Source: Clostridia bacterium (GTDB lineage: Bacteria > Bacillota > Clostridia > Oscillospirales > CAG-272). Taken from it: a DNA stretch of 61,175 nucleotides. Below, one piece after another: positions 37,381-45,264 of this stretch. The stretch lies in NCBI GenBank assembly GCA_029007295.1, contig JAQXHN010000025.1:1-61175 (forward strand), in the 5' to 3' direction. The notes below the pieces were generated by a model. It saw only the letters and a program-made list of their open reading frames with translations. It was not told the origin of the DNA and made no database searches. Made by a program: the position numbers and the translations under genes. Position 1 is the stretch's first letter, and each line of letters begins with the position of its first letter.

Positions 37381-39117
37381 ATGGAAACAGTTAATGTAAA
37401 AATTAACGGCAGAGAATATGCCGTTCCTTCAAATTCTACCGTTCTTGAAGCGGCACGCTATGCGAAGATTGATATTCCTACCCTTTGCTATTTAAAGGAC
37501 ATCAACGAAATCGGCGCATGCCGGCTTTGCCTTGTTGAGGTTAAGGGAGCAAGAGGTCTTGTAACCGCTTGCGTTTATCCCGTTAACGAGGGTATGGAAA
37601 TTTTCACAAACACTCCTAAGGTATTAGCTGCAAGAAAGATGAACCTTCAGCTTCTCCTTTCCAACCACAATAAGGAGTGTCTGTCCTGTGTTCGTTCGAC
37701 AACTTGTGAATTGCAGAAGCTCTGCAACGATTACGGTGTTGACGAAAATTACTTTAGCGGTAAGGTTAACCATTATGAGGTTGACGACTCTTCCCCCGCT
37801 ATTATCCGTAACAATGAGAAATGTATCCTGTGCCGCCGTTGTGTTGCCGCTTGCGGCAATATGCAGGGCATCGGCGTCATCGGCGCAAACGACCGTGGCT
37901 TCGATACATCCATCGGCTCGGTATTTGAGCACAAGCTCGGTGATACCTCCTGCGTAAACTGCGGTCAGTGTATTGTTGCTTGTCCTACGGGTGCGCTCTA
38001 CGAAAAGGACGATACTCAAAAGGTTCTTGACGCTATTGCGGATCCTACAAAGCATGTTGCAATATGTCTTGCTCCCTCTGTTCGCGCAACAATCGGCGAA
38101 TGCTTCGGCTATGAGCCCGGCACCGATACGGAAGGCAAGATGGTTGCCGCTACCAAGGCGCTCGGCTTTGACGGTGTTTACAATATGAATTTAAGCGCAG
38201 ACCTTACCATTATGGAGGAAGCGCATGAGTTCCTCGACAGATTTACAAAAGGCGAAAATCTCCCGCTTATCACATCCTGTTCTCCCGGATGGATAAAGTA
38301 TTGCGAGCATTACTTCCCTGAATTTACCGACAATCTTTCTACCTGCAAATCTCCTCAGCAGATGTTCGGCGCTATGTATAAAACCTACTATGCGCAAAAG
38401 CACAATCTTGATCCTAAGGATATTCTGTTTGTGTCCTGCATTCCCTGCACCGCAAAGAAGTTTGAGGTTGGCAGACCAGATCAATCCGCGGCAGGAGTTC
38501 CGGATGTTGATGTTGCAATCACCACCCGTGAGCTTGCAAGAATGATTGAAAAAGCAGGCATTGACTTCAGAAACCTTCAGGACGAGGACTTTGACGATCC
38601 GTTCCAGATCGGTTCGGGTGCGGGCGTTATCTTCGGTGCTACCGGCGGCGTTATGGAAGCGGCTCTTCGTACAGCTGCTGAGGTTGTGCTCGGTAAGCCC
38701 CTGGAGAAGATTGACTTTGAAGAAGTTCGCGGTACGGATCCTATTAAGACAGCTACCTACAAGCTCGGCGATGTAACCGTTAGAGTTGCTGTCGCAAGCG
38801 GTACTAAGAATGCAAAAGAGCTGCTTAACAGAGTTAAGAGCGGCGAGCTCAAGGTTGACTTCATTGAAATTATGGGTTGTCCCGGCGGTTGTGTTAACGG
38901 CGGCGGTCAGCCTTATCAGCCTGCGGTTGTTCGCAATAATGTTGACCTGCGTGCTAAGAGAGCCGCAGTTCTCTACCAGGCAGATAGAGAGCTTGACGTC
39001 AGAAAATCTCATGAAAACAGCGCAATTAAAACTCTCTACAGCGAATTCTTTGAAAAGCCCAACAGCCACAAGGCTCATGAAATTCTCCACACCTCTTATA
39101 TTAAGAGAGGCCTTTAA
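37381..39117 (+). CDS. hydA: Electron-bifurcating [FeFe] hydrogenase catalytic subunit
   Basis: A 578-residue group A hydrogenase. N-terminal 2Fe-2S domain (cysteines at about 38-64), His-Cys 4Fe-4S (HNKECLSCVRSTTC near 98), two 4Fe-4S motifs (CILCRRCVAAC near 143 and CVNCGQCIVACP near 191), then the H-cluster domain. Its motifs are TSCSPGW (L1), IPCTAKK (L2) and MGCPGGCVNGGGQP (L3). The canonical forms are TSCCPxW and MPCxxK, so the second L1 Cys is Ser and the L2 Met is Ile. Multi-subunit bifurcating enzymes vary here, so activity is still likely. It closes the operon before a strong terminator. Maturases are not in this window. Confidence 0.95.
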   Translation: METVNVKINGREYAVPSNSTVLEAARYAKIDIPTLCYLKDINEIGACRLCLVEVKGARGLVTACVYPVNEGMEIFTNTPKVLAARKMNLQLLLSNHNKECLSCVRSTTCELQKLCNDYGVDENYFSGKVNHYEVDDSSPAIIRNNEKCILCRRCVAACGNMQGIGVIGANDRGFDTSIGSVFEHKLGDTSCVNCGQCIVACPTGALYEKDDTQKVLDAIADPTKHVAICLAPSVRATIGECFGYEPGTDTEGKMVAATKALGFDGVYNMNLSADLTIMEEAHEFLDRFTKGENLPLITSCSPGWIKYCEHYFPEFTDNLSTCKSPQQMFGAMYKTYYAQKHNLDPKDILFVSCIPCTAKKFEVGRPDQSAAGVPDVDVAITTRELARMIEKAGIDFRNLQDEDFDDPFQIGSGAGVIFGATGGVMEAALRTAAEVVLGKPLEKIDFEEVRGTDPIKTATYKLGDVTVRVAVASGTKNAKELLNRVKSGELKVDFIEIMGCPGGCVNGGGQPYQPAVVRNNVDLRAKRAAVLYQADRELDVRKSHENSAIKTLYSEFFEKPNSHKAHEILHTSYIKRGL

Positions 39118-39144
39118 ATCCGATATAGATTTATAATATAATCA

Positions 39145-39186
39145 GGAGCAGTACAAATCAAGCTTTGTTTGTACTGCTCCCTTTTA
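39145..39186 (+). terminator. Terminator of the hydrogenase operon
   Basis: A 13-bp perfect stem (GGAGCAGTACAAA with its complement at 39168-39180), followed by CTTTT. Confidence 0.85.
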
Positions 39187-39307
39187 CCTGTAAGACCTAT
39201 TTACTTTTATTATTTTTCATTATTTACATGGAAATTTCTGTCCGATGAACCTTATTAATCAAAACATCATAAGAACGCAGATTAAGGCATAAGAAATTCT
39301 CCGAAAG

Positions 39308-39904
39308 CTAAATATACGTTTTCAGCTCGGTATCCTGATACAATGCTAAGCTGTTTAATGCTCTACAGTTAATGGCAAAAAGCAGGTTGCAAACAGTATT
39401 TTCATCAGTTGAATAAGATGAGCGTATCCACTGTACTATAACTCCGGTGCTTCCGTTTAATACATAAGAAAAAATGTACGGCTCTGTTTCTTTAGGAAAT
39501 ACCATGTCGAAATTCCGAATAAACTGAATAATTGAACGTTTCATAAATTTTGAGCGAAATTCCGGGTCTGCGGAATCAATCAGCAGGGTTCTGAAGGGTT
39601 TATCGTTAGCTCTGATATACTTAAGAAAAGAAAGAATATACTTATGCGCTCCGATATCTTTTTCATTGCCGATTTTCTTTAGATGCTCTCCGGCTGAATT
39701 TAAAAGCTCGTCCTCCAGCTCCAAAAGCAGATCTTTCGGCTCGTTGTAATGTGCGTAAAATGTGGAACGGTTAAGCTCGGCTCTTTCGCAAAGCTCTCTT
39801 ACGGAAACCTTGCCGATCGACCCCTTTTCGCTGAGCAAATCCATTAAAGAGTTTCTTAAAAGCATTTTTGAAAGACGAGTTCTTTGATTATTTTTAATAT
39901 TCAT
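39308..39904 (-). CDS. TetR-family transcriptional regulator
   Basis: A 198-residue regulator. A helix-turn-helix lies at about residues 30-55 (SVRELCERAELNRSTFYAHY, the TetR DNA-recognition helix). An all-helical C-terminal domain of unknown ligand follows. It diverges from fucO. A 23-bp palindrome covering its own -35 element is the likely autoregulatory operator (see 40011-40033). Control of fucO, and lactaldehyde or another fucose/rhamnose product as the ligand, would fit but are inference. Confidence 0.88.
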   Translation of the reverse strand: MNIKNNQRTRLSKMLLRNSLMDLLSEKGSIGKVSVRELCERAELNRSTFYAHYNEPKDLLLELEDELLNSAGEHLKKIGNEKDIGAHKYILSFLKYIRANDKPFRTLLIDSADPEFRSKFMKRSIIQFIRNFDMVFPKETEPYIFSYVLNGSTGVIVQWIRSSYSTDENTVCNLLFAINCRALNSLALYQDTELKTYI

Positions 39905-39999
39905 CTATTTTTCCGTCACTTTCGCAAAATATGTCGATTTTACAGCATTTTTTATACAAATTGATGATTGCAAATCCAACATTGTGTTGTTATAATATT

Positions 40000-40028
40000 A
40001 TTATAATACAACCGATAATCATTGTCAA
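40000..40028 (-). promoter_or_regulatory. tetR promoter
   Basis: On the minus strand a perfect TTGACA (40028-40023) and TATAAT (40005-40000) are 17 nt apart. Confidence 0.8.
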
Positions 40029-40033
40029 TCGGT
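40011..40033 (+). promoter_or_regulatory. Palindromic operator for the TetR regulator
   Basis: ACCGAT and ATCGGT arms with CA/TG matches inside form a 23-bp dyad that covers the -35 element of the tetR promoter. In the rest of the 390-bp intergenic region (39905-40294) I see an AT-rich 5' region and the fucO ribosome binding site, but no clear fucO promoter. Confidence 0.6.
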
Positions 40034-40294
40034 ATGCGTATTACTGTAACTCAAAGCATTTCTTCAGCTTTTTCCAAAAAAACTTTAATTTTGAGTAGGC
40101 GAACTTAAAACCGTTTTGAGCCGCACGCCTCTGTTTTTGTTCGTTAATCATAAAAAAGACAGTAAAGTAAATAATAATACTGACGTTTCTAAAAGAACAT
40201 ATACCTTTTTACTCTTTGGCAAAAATGTACAAATTCATAAAAAACGGGGACATTCTCCTCGCAAAAATATAATTAAATTAAGGAGGGACTTTTT

Positions 40295-41437
40295 ATGGTC
40301 AATCGTTTTGTTTCAAACGCTGTTTCTTATCACGGTAACGGGGCAATCAAGGAAATTCCCGGTATTGTTGCCGCAAAAGGCTTTAAAAAAGCATTTATAG
40401 CTACCGATCCCGATTTATTAAAATTCGGCGTCACAAAGAAAGTAACGGATATTTTGGATAACTCGGGAATGGCATACGTCATTTATTCCGACATCAAGCC
40501 CAACCCCACAATAGAAAATGTTCAGTCGGGCGTTGAGGCGTATAAAAACAGCGGGGCAGATTATATGATAGCCATAGGCGGCGGATCTTCAATGGATACC
40601 GGTAAAGCAATAGGTATTATAATAAACAATCCCGAATTTGCCGATGTTCGCAGCTTGGAGGGCGTAGCTCCGACAAAGAATCGCACTGTCTTTACAATAG
40701 CGGTCCCCACCACTGCAGGTACAGCCGCAGAGGCAACCATTAACTATGTTATTACCGATACAGAGCGCAAACGCAAATTTGTTTGCGTGGACACAAATGA
40801 TATTCCCGACGTCGCCGTAGTTGACCCCGATATGATGTCAACCATGCCTAAGGGCTTAACCGCCGCTACCGGTATGGACGCTTTGACGCACGCAATAGAG
40901 GGTTATACCACAAAAGCCGCTTGGGCTCTTCCCGATTGCCTTAATCTTGAGGCTATTCGCCTTATATCTAAATCGCTGCGCGGCGCTGTTAACAACGAAA
41001 CCGAGGGACGTGAAGGAATGGCACTCGGACAGTTTGTTACAGGTATGGCATTCTCAAACGTCGGACTCGGAATTGCACACTCCGTAGCGCACACTCTCGG
41101 CGCGGTATACGATACTCCTCACGGAGTGGCTTGCGCTATGATGCTGCCGATTGTCATGGAATATAATGCCGACGTTACAGGTGATAAATATAAATTCATA
41201 GCAAACGCAATGGGCGTTGACACAACCGGTATGGATCAGAACGAATACCGCAAGGCGGCAGTAGACGCCGTTCGCAAGCTTAGCCGGGACGTTGGAATTC
41301 CTTCAAAATTAGAAGCAATTAAAGAGGAGGATTTGGATTTTCTCGCACAGTCCGCCCATGACGACGCTTGCGCTCCCGGAAATCCGAAAGAGGCCTCGGT
41401 AGACGATATTAAGTCTCTTATTCGTAAGCTTATTTAA
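40295..41437 (+). CDS. fucO: Iron-containing alcohol dehydrogenase, lactaldehyde reductase (FucO-like)
   Basis: A 380-residue group III metal-dependent alcohol dehydrogenase. The NAD motif GGGSSMDTGKA lies near residue 97. Metal-ligand histidines are in DALTHAIEGY (about 198), AHSVAHTLGA (about 265) and DTPHGVA (about 278). Long identical runs with E. coli FucO include ADVRSLEG, TAAEATINYVITD and KFVCVD, so it is likely lactaldehyde/1,2-propanediol oxidoreductase, handling the product of fucose or rhamnose breakdown. GGAGG lies 8 nt upstream of the ATG. It is a candidate target of the divergent TetR regulator. Two tandem terminators follow. Confidence 0.92.
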   Translation: MVNRFVSNAVSYHGNGAIKEIPGIVAAKGFKKAFIATDPDLLKFGVTKKVTDILDNSGMAYVIYSDIKPNPTIENVQSGVEAYKNSGADYMIAIGGGSSMDTGKAIGIIINNPEFADVRSLEGVAPTKNRTVFTIAVPTTAGTAAEATINYVITDTERKRKFVCVDTNDIPDVAVVDPDMMSTMPKGLTAATGMDALTHAIEGYTTKAAWALPDCLNLEAIRLISKSLRGAVNNETEGREGMALGQFVTGMAFSNVGLGIAHSVAHTLGAVYDTPHGVACAMMLPIVMEYNADVTGDKYKFIANAMGVDTTGMDQNEYRKAAVDAVRKLSRDVGIPSKLEAIKEEDLDFLAQSAHDDACAPGNPKEASVDDIKSLIRKLI

Positions 41438-41457
41438 GTATATCCTATTGGCTGATA

Positions 41458-41490
41458 CTGAAAAAATCTGCAAAAAGCAGATTTTTTCAG
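41458..41490 (+). terminator. fucO terminator 1
   Basis: A 14-bp perfect stem (CTGAAAAAATCTGC and its complement) with an AAAAA loop and U-rich descending arm. Confidence 0.8.
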
Positions 41491-41501
41491 TCAAACTTTA
41501 G

Positions 41502-41527
41502 ACAAAGCCCGAAAGGGCTTTGTTTTT
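41502..41527 (+). terminator. fucO terminator 2
   Basis: Stem AAAGCCC/GGGCTTT with a GAAA tetraloop, followed by GTTTTTT. Confidence 0.85.
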
Positions 41528-41556
41528 TCAAAAACAGATGAAAAATAGGAAACGTA

Positions 41557-41660
41557 TGGTATAATTAATGTATAAGCTCCTAAAATAATGTTTTGGTAAG
41601 CCCGACATTTTTTAGGAGCAAAATAAATGTCGGTAGAGATTGTATTAACTCTACCGAACC
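41557..41660 (+). ncRNA. Candidate small RNA with pseudoknot topology
   Basis: An extended -10 promoter (TGGTATAAT at 41557-41565) is followed at once by three perfect helices. A: 41576-41585 with 41610-41619 (10 bp). B: 41603-41610 with 41625-41632 (8 bp). C: 41631-41638 with 41649-41656 (8 bp). A and B interleave as an H-type pseudoknot. There is no reading frame longer than 13 codons. The remaining sequence up to the tRNA terminator holds nothing else I can support. Confidence 0.4.
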
Positions 41661-41830
41661 ATGTATGACGTGTGTTCAAAAAACTGATATCAAATCTACT
41701 CATTAAGGCACAAAACACATTAATTTTCTTACAAATATATTTTTCTGTATTATACACCTTTTCACTGTTACTTATTGCTTCCAAAGCACCAAAGGCAAGT
41801 TAGGTTAAGAGTAAAAAGCGGAATGTAAAA

Positions 41831-41866
41831 AAGTAAATCCCCAAAGACCTGCGCCTTTGGGGATTT
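41831..41866 (-). terminator. Terminator of tRNA-Arg
   Basis: AAATCCCCAAAG pairs with CTTTGGGGATTT, and the minus-strand transcript then runs into ACTTTTTT. Confidence 0.85.
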
Positions 41867-41941
41867 GGCGCGCCCGGGGGGATTCGAACCCTCGACCTAC
41901 CGGTTCGTAGCCGGGCACTCTATCCGCTGAGCTACGGGCGC
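41866..41941 (-). tRNA. tRNA-Arg (anticodon ACG)
   Basis: Cloverleaf on the minus strand: acceptor GCGCCCG/CGGGCGC, D arm with AGCTCAGCGGAT, anticodon loop CTACGAA (anticodon ACG, read as ICG), T arm GGTTCGAATCC. The 3' CCA is encoded (41866-41868). A terminator follows directly. Confidence 0.97.
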
Positions 41942-42136
41942 ATGTGCACTCCGAAGGTATTCCTCCGAAACGCAAGAAAAATTATACTACAAGTATACCT
42001 TTTTGTCAACCCCTTTTTTATATTTAATCATTATTTTAGATAACATTTTTGCTTTTAAAGCTTTTTTGATAAGACGTAAGTACTGAAAAAAATCTGAATA
42101 GCGTCGCTTTGAATAATACGGCTTTTACAGCTTTTT

Positions 42137-42185
42137 TTCGAATTTGCTCTCGGTTTAAAGACGGTGCTCCGAGAGCAAATTCGAA
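42137..42185. repeat. Perfect 17-bp inverted repeat
   Basis: TTCGAATTTGCTCTCGG at 42137-42153 is perfectly complementary to 42169-42185, with a 15-nt loop. The T tract precedes the stem on the plus strand, so it does not make an intrinsic terminator in either direction. It lies in the 334-bp gap between the tRNA and the Cys-rich gene. A second hairpin (10-bp arms at 42241-42250 and 42257-42266) lies just beyond the 3' end of that gene. Confidence 0.7.
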
Positions 42186-42275
42186 CAGCCTAGCGGTGCT
42201 TTTTCCGCATAAAAACAGCAGACTCTGTCTGATATTTGGAGAATATGCAAATAGAATTGCATATTCATTTTATAC

Positions 42276-43061
42276 TCAATTATTTAATTCCGAAGCCGAC
42301 AACGGACAAAATTCGTTTACCGGAAAGCTCATGTTCTCAAATGCACTGCGCGGATCGTCGCTTGATATATCACAGCAAACCTTATCCGGTACGCAGTATT
42401 CTCCTGCGCTCACAATAAACTGACCGGGACGTTCAAGTCTTATAACCGAGAAAAATCCAAGAGTTACATATAAGCGTCTCGTAACACAGCCCTCGTCTGC
42501 AAGCTTTCCGTCCAGATAACCGAGGATATTGTCCGGTATTTCGTAGGATTTGCATTCGCAAGCCCGGTCTCTTATATCCATTGAAAGAGCTATAGGGTCG
42601 ACCACCTCGCACACAACGCTCGGTTCATTTGTTTCCCGGGAGTCGAATGAAGGCAATCCGGGACAAAAGCAATCGCATCCGGGTTCGGATTTGAATATTC
42701 TTACATTGCCCTCGCTGCCAAACAGTATTACTCTTTTTTCACAAACGCAGATACCGTCAAATTCTTGTGTTCTGCCTGCAGCAATACAGGTTTCTAAAGT
42801 AATTTTTGTGAAAAATCTGATATCTGCCTGATAAAATCCCCTGTTAAACTGTACCGGCTCTAAACCGAGATATGTCCATAATACTTCAGTATCCTTTATT
42901 CTGACATTGACATTTGAATTAATAATGTCCTGTCCTCTTTCGGTGAGAAAAACTCTCGTATCCGAAAAGCAATCTTTATCACGGCAACTGTCAAGTATCT
43001 GATTGCAGTCAATACAAACATTTGTATTTTGGTTGCGTGAATTGCATCTGTTTTCTGCCAT
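42276..43061 (-). CDS. Cysteine-rich protein of unknown function
   Basis: A 261-residue protein with about 19 cysteines, many in pairs or clusters: CIDCNQ near residue 16, CRDKDC near 26, ICVCEK, CDCFCPG, ACECKS and VCCDIS. There is no signal peptide or membrane helix. A repeated beta-rich core is suggested by YQADIRFFTKITLETC and RRLYVTLGFFSVIRLERPG. The cysteine pattern recalls spore-coat or metal-binding proteins of Clostridia, which would fit a spore former, but I do not recognise the family. AAAGGAG lies upstream of the ATG. It is divergent from the DUF5685 gene. Confidence 0.75.
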   Translation of the reverse strand: MAENRCNSRNQNTNVCIDCNQILDSCRDKDCFSDTRVFLTERGQDIINSNVNVRIKDTEVLWTYLGLEPVQFNRGFYQADIRFFTKITLETCIAAGRTQEFDGICVCEKRVILFGSEGNVRIFKSEPGCDCFCPGLPSFDSRETNEPSVVCEVVDPIALSMDIRDRACECKSYEIPDNILGYLDGKLADEGCVTRRLYVTLGFFSVIRLERPGQFIVSAGEYCVPDKVCCDISSDDPRSAFENMSFPVNEFCPLSASELNN

Positions 43062-43231
43062 TCGTTTATTCTCCTTTGTGTTATCGGTATTATTACCTTC
43101 GATATATGATATGCACGACAGTGTTAATCGGTAACAAACGGAGTAATAAAGAAATAATTAACAGAAAATTTATTACCTTGTTAATATGAATATATGAAAA
43201 AATATTATAATAGATTAAATGGGGTGATAAT

Positions 43232-44074
43232 ATGTTCGGATATATTAAACCTTTCCGTCCTGAATTAAAGGTTGTCGAAGACGAGCTTTATAGGAGCATT
43301 TATTGCGGTTTATGCCGTAATATGGGCAAATCTATTTCGCAAACCTACCGTTTCACTTTAAATTACGACGCTGTTTTTCTTGCGCTCGTCCGTATTGCCG
43401 CTTCAGGCGAAACCGTAATTACAAAGAGGGGCAGATGCGTTGTCCACCCCATTAAGAAAAGGAATTATATTATTGCTCCTTTATCCTTAACATATTGCTC
43501 AAGAGCATTCGCAATTCTTGCAAAATGCAAAAGCGACGATGATATTTCCGATTCAAAAGGAGTAACAAAGCTTTGCGCTGTGACAAAGTCGATTCCGATA
43601 AGACGCTACGGAAAAAAATCGGATTTTGCCTCCCTGTCGGCTGAAATAGACGTTCATTTGGCGAATTTGAGAAATTTGGAAAACACCCACTCTAACATGC
43701 TCAGCGCTTTGGCGGATGAGTTCGGATACGCTCTCGGGCTTGTTTTTTCTCACGAAACCGAAGGCAGTATTAACAGAATTCTATATGATATCGGCTATCA
43801 TACAGGAAAATGGATTTACATAACGGACGCCGTCGACGATTATTTTGACGACAAAAAAGCAGGGCGCTTTAACCCGTTTTTATCGGTTGACGGTATTCCT
43901 GTTGAAGACATCGAGCAAAGCCTTAATCTTGAGCTGTTGGCGCTGTCACATTCTATAGATTTACTTCCGGAATGTCAGAAAGGCATTCGAAATATAATAG
44001 ATAATATTGTTTATCTCGGCATGCCTCAAACGGCAAAAACAGTACTGAATAAAGCCAAAGAAAGGAATAAGTGA
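43232..44074 (+). CDS. DUF5685 family protein
   Basis: A 280-residue protein beginning [33 protein letters not shown], the typical opening of the DUF5685 family, with a CGLC motif near residue 25. The body is predicted helical and contains acidic clusters such as [18 protein letters not shown] near 195, which look like metal-binding or isoprenoid-synthase-like Asp-rich segments (inference). No function is established. It is followed after 1 nt by a DnaJ-domain gene, a conserved pairing in Clostridia as far as I know. Confidence 0.8.
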   Translation: MFGYIKPFRPELKVVEDELYRSIYCGLCRNMGKSISQTYRFTLNYDAVFLALVRIAASGETVITKRGRCVVHPIKKRNYIIAPLSLTYCSRAFAILAKCKSDDDISDSKGVTKLCAVTKSIPIRRYGKKSDFASLSAEIDVHLANLRNLENTHSNMLSALADEFGYALGLVFSHETEGSINRILYDIGYHTGKWIYITDAVDDYFDDKKAGRFNPFLSVDGIPVEDIEQSLNLELLALSHSIDLLPECQKGIRNIIDNIVYLGMPQTAKTVLNKAKERNK

Positions 44075-44075
44075 T

Positions 44076-44708
44076 ATGCAGGATCCGTATAAGGTTCTCG
44101 GTATTGACAGAAACGCTACCGATGAAGAAATAAAATCAGCATACCGTGCTTTAGCAAAAAAATATCATCCGGATAACTTTGTAAATTCTCCCATTGCAGA
44201 TGTTGCGGAAGAAAAAATGAAAGAGGTAAACGAAGCTTATCAGCAAATTCAGGATGAGCGTCAGGAAAAATCCGGCGGCGGAAACAGTTACGGAAGAACA
44301 CAATACAGCACAAATACCGGTGACCGTTCCGCACATGCTTCGAAATATATTCATGTCCGCGAGCTGATAAATGCAGGCAAAACAAATGAAGCAAACGAAA
44401 TCCTCGACAGCATACCCGTTTATGACAGAAACGCCGAGTGGAATTTCCTTAAGGGATGTATTCAAACGCAAAAGGGCTGGTATTATGAAGCACAGCAGTC
44501 CTTTGACGCCGCCTGCGCTATGGACCCGAACAATACCGAATATCAGGACGCACAGTTCAGAATGAAAAACGCTTCTCAAAACTTCGGCAGAAGCTACAGA
44601 ACCACTACTACAACGGGCGGCGCCTCAGCGTGCGATATCTGCCAGGGACTGATATGCGCCGATTGCCTTTGTGAATGCTGCGGCGGAGATTTAGTTCCCT
44701 GCTGCTGA
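44076..44708 (+). CDS. J-domain protein with a Cys-rich tail
   Basis: A 210-residue protein. The N-terminal J domain (residues 1-65) carries the DnaK-stimulating motif HPD within KKYHPDNF. A Gly/Ser/Thr-rich linker follows to about residue 90, then a TPR-like helical segment ([36 protein letters not shown]). The last 25 residues hold nine cysteines (CDIC, then CADCLCECC, ending PCC), possibly a metal-binding tail. It is not full-length DnaJ: the central zinc-finger and C-terminal substrate domains are missing. It is coupled to DUF5685 upstream and a membrane protein downstream. Confidence 0.9.
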   Translation: MQDPYKVLGIDRNATDEEIKSAYRALAKKYHPDNFVNSPIADVAEEKMKEVNEAYQQIQDERQEKSGGGNSYGRTQYSTNTGDRSAHASKYIHVRELINAGKTNEANEILDSIPVYDRNAEWNFLKGCIQTQKGWYYEAQQSFDAACAMDPNNTEYQDAQFRMKNASQNFGRSYRTTTTTGGASACDICQGLICADCLCECCGGDLVPCC

Positions 44709-44714
44709 CAAAAT

Positions 44715-45236
44715 ATGAAAAGCACGAAAAAAATTGCGCTCTCCGCAGTTTTCTGTTCCTTGAGCGTTGTATTGATGTTTTTTGGTTCGGCAACCAATGT
44801 ATTGGATATTACCTGCGCAGGGTTTGCTTCACTGATTATTCTGCTTGCAAATATTGAAATAGGAACATCTTATTCCCTTTTGATTTATTTTGTTGTCGGC
44901 ACATTGTCGTTTATTCTTTTACCGGACAAATTCTGCGCCGTATGCTATATCGGCTTTATCGGTTGGTATCCGATTGCAAAAAATTATATTGAAAGAATAA
45001 AGTCAAATATCGCAGCTTGGACCGTAAAAATCATACTGTTTAATATTTCGCTTGCATTGATAATATCGGCGTCTGTTTTTATCCTCTCGGATAATGAATT
45101 TAAAACGCCGTGGATAATTATTGCCGGCGTTGTAATTTCAAATGTTGCTTTTGTACTTTTTGATATCGCTTTAACAAGATTGATTTCTCTTTATTATTTC
45201 AAGTACCGGAACAGATTTAAAAAATTTTTCGGATAA
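44715..45236 (+). CDS. Small integral membrane protein, ECF S-component-like
   Basis: A 173-residue protein with about five hydrophobic segments: ALSAVFCSLSVVLMFFG, ITCAGFASLIILLA, SLLIYFVVGTLSFILL, WTVKIILFNISLALIIS and WIIIAGVVISNVAFVLF. The start resembles ECF transporter S components and related small membrane proteins (MKSTKKIALSAVF). The substrate, if any, is unknown. It is 6 nt downstream of the J-domain gene and ends before a weak shared terminator. Confidence 0.75.
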   Translation: MKSTKKIALSAVFCSLSVVLMFFGSATNVLDITCAGFASLIILLANIEIGTSYSLLIYFVVGTLSFILLPDKFCAVCYIGFIGWYPIAKNYIERIKSNIAAWTVKIILFNISLALIISASVFILSDNEFKTPWIIIAGVVISNVAFVLFDIALTRLISLYYFKYRNRFKKFFG

Positions 45237-45240
45237 ATAA

Positions 45241-45264
45241 AGGACACGGTTTTTGCCGTGTCCT
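45241..45264 (+). terminator. Weak convergent terminator
   Basis: A 9-bp stem AGGACACGG/CCGTGTCCT with only short T runs on either side. Confidence 0.5.

Noticed and set aside
38191-39090. A 299-codon open frame on the minus strand opposite hydA
   Set aside because: It is a codon-bias shadow of the well-supported hydA; it has no domain, ribosome binding site or plausible neighbours.
37381-39117. Loss of hydrogenase activity because of the Ser and Ile substitutions in L1 and L2
   Set aside because: All H-cluster Cys ligands are kept and these positions vary in some multi-subunit enzymes, so inactivity cannot be claimed.
40116-40400. A 94-codon open frame upstream of and into fucO
   Set aside because: It overlaps the clear fucO start in another frame and lacks a ribosome binding site.
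41491-41784. A 97-codon open frame on the minus strand after fucO
   Set aside because: It overlaps the fucO terminators and the structured RNA candidate and has no recognisable motif or ribosome binding site.
42137-42185. Hairpin as an intrinsic terminator
   Set aside because: The T tract precedes the stem on the plus strand and becomes an A tract after it on the minus strand, so neither direction fits.
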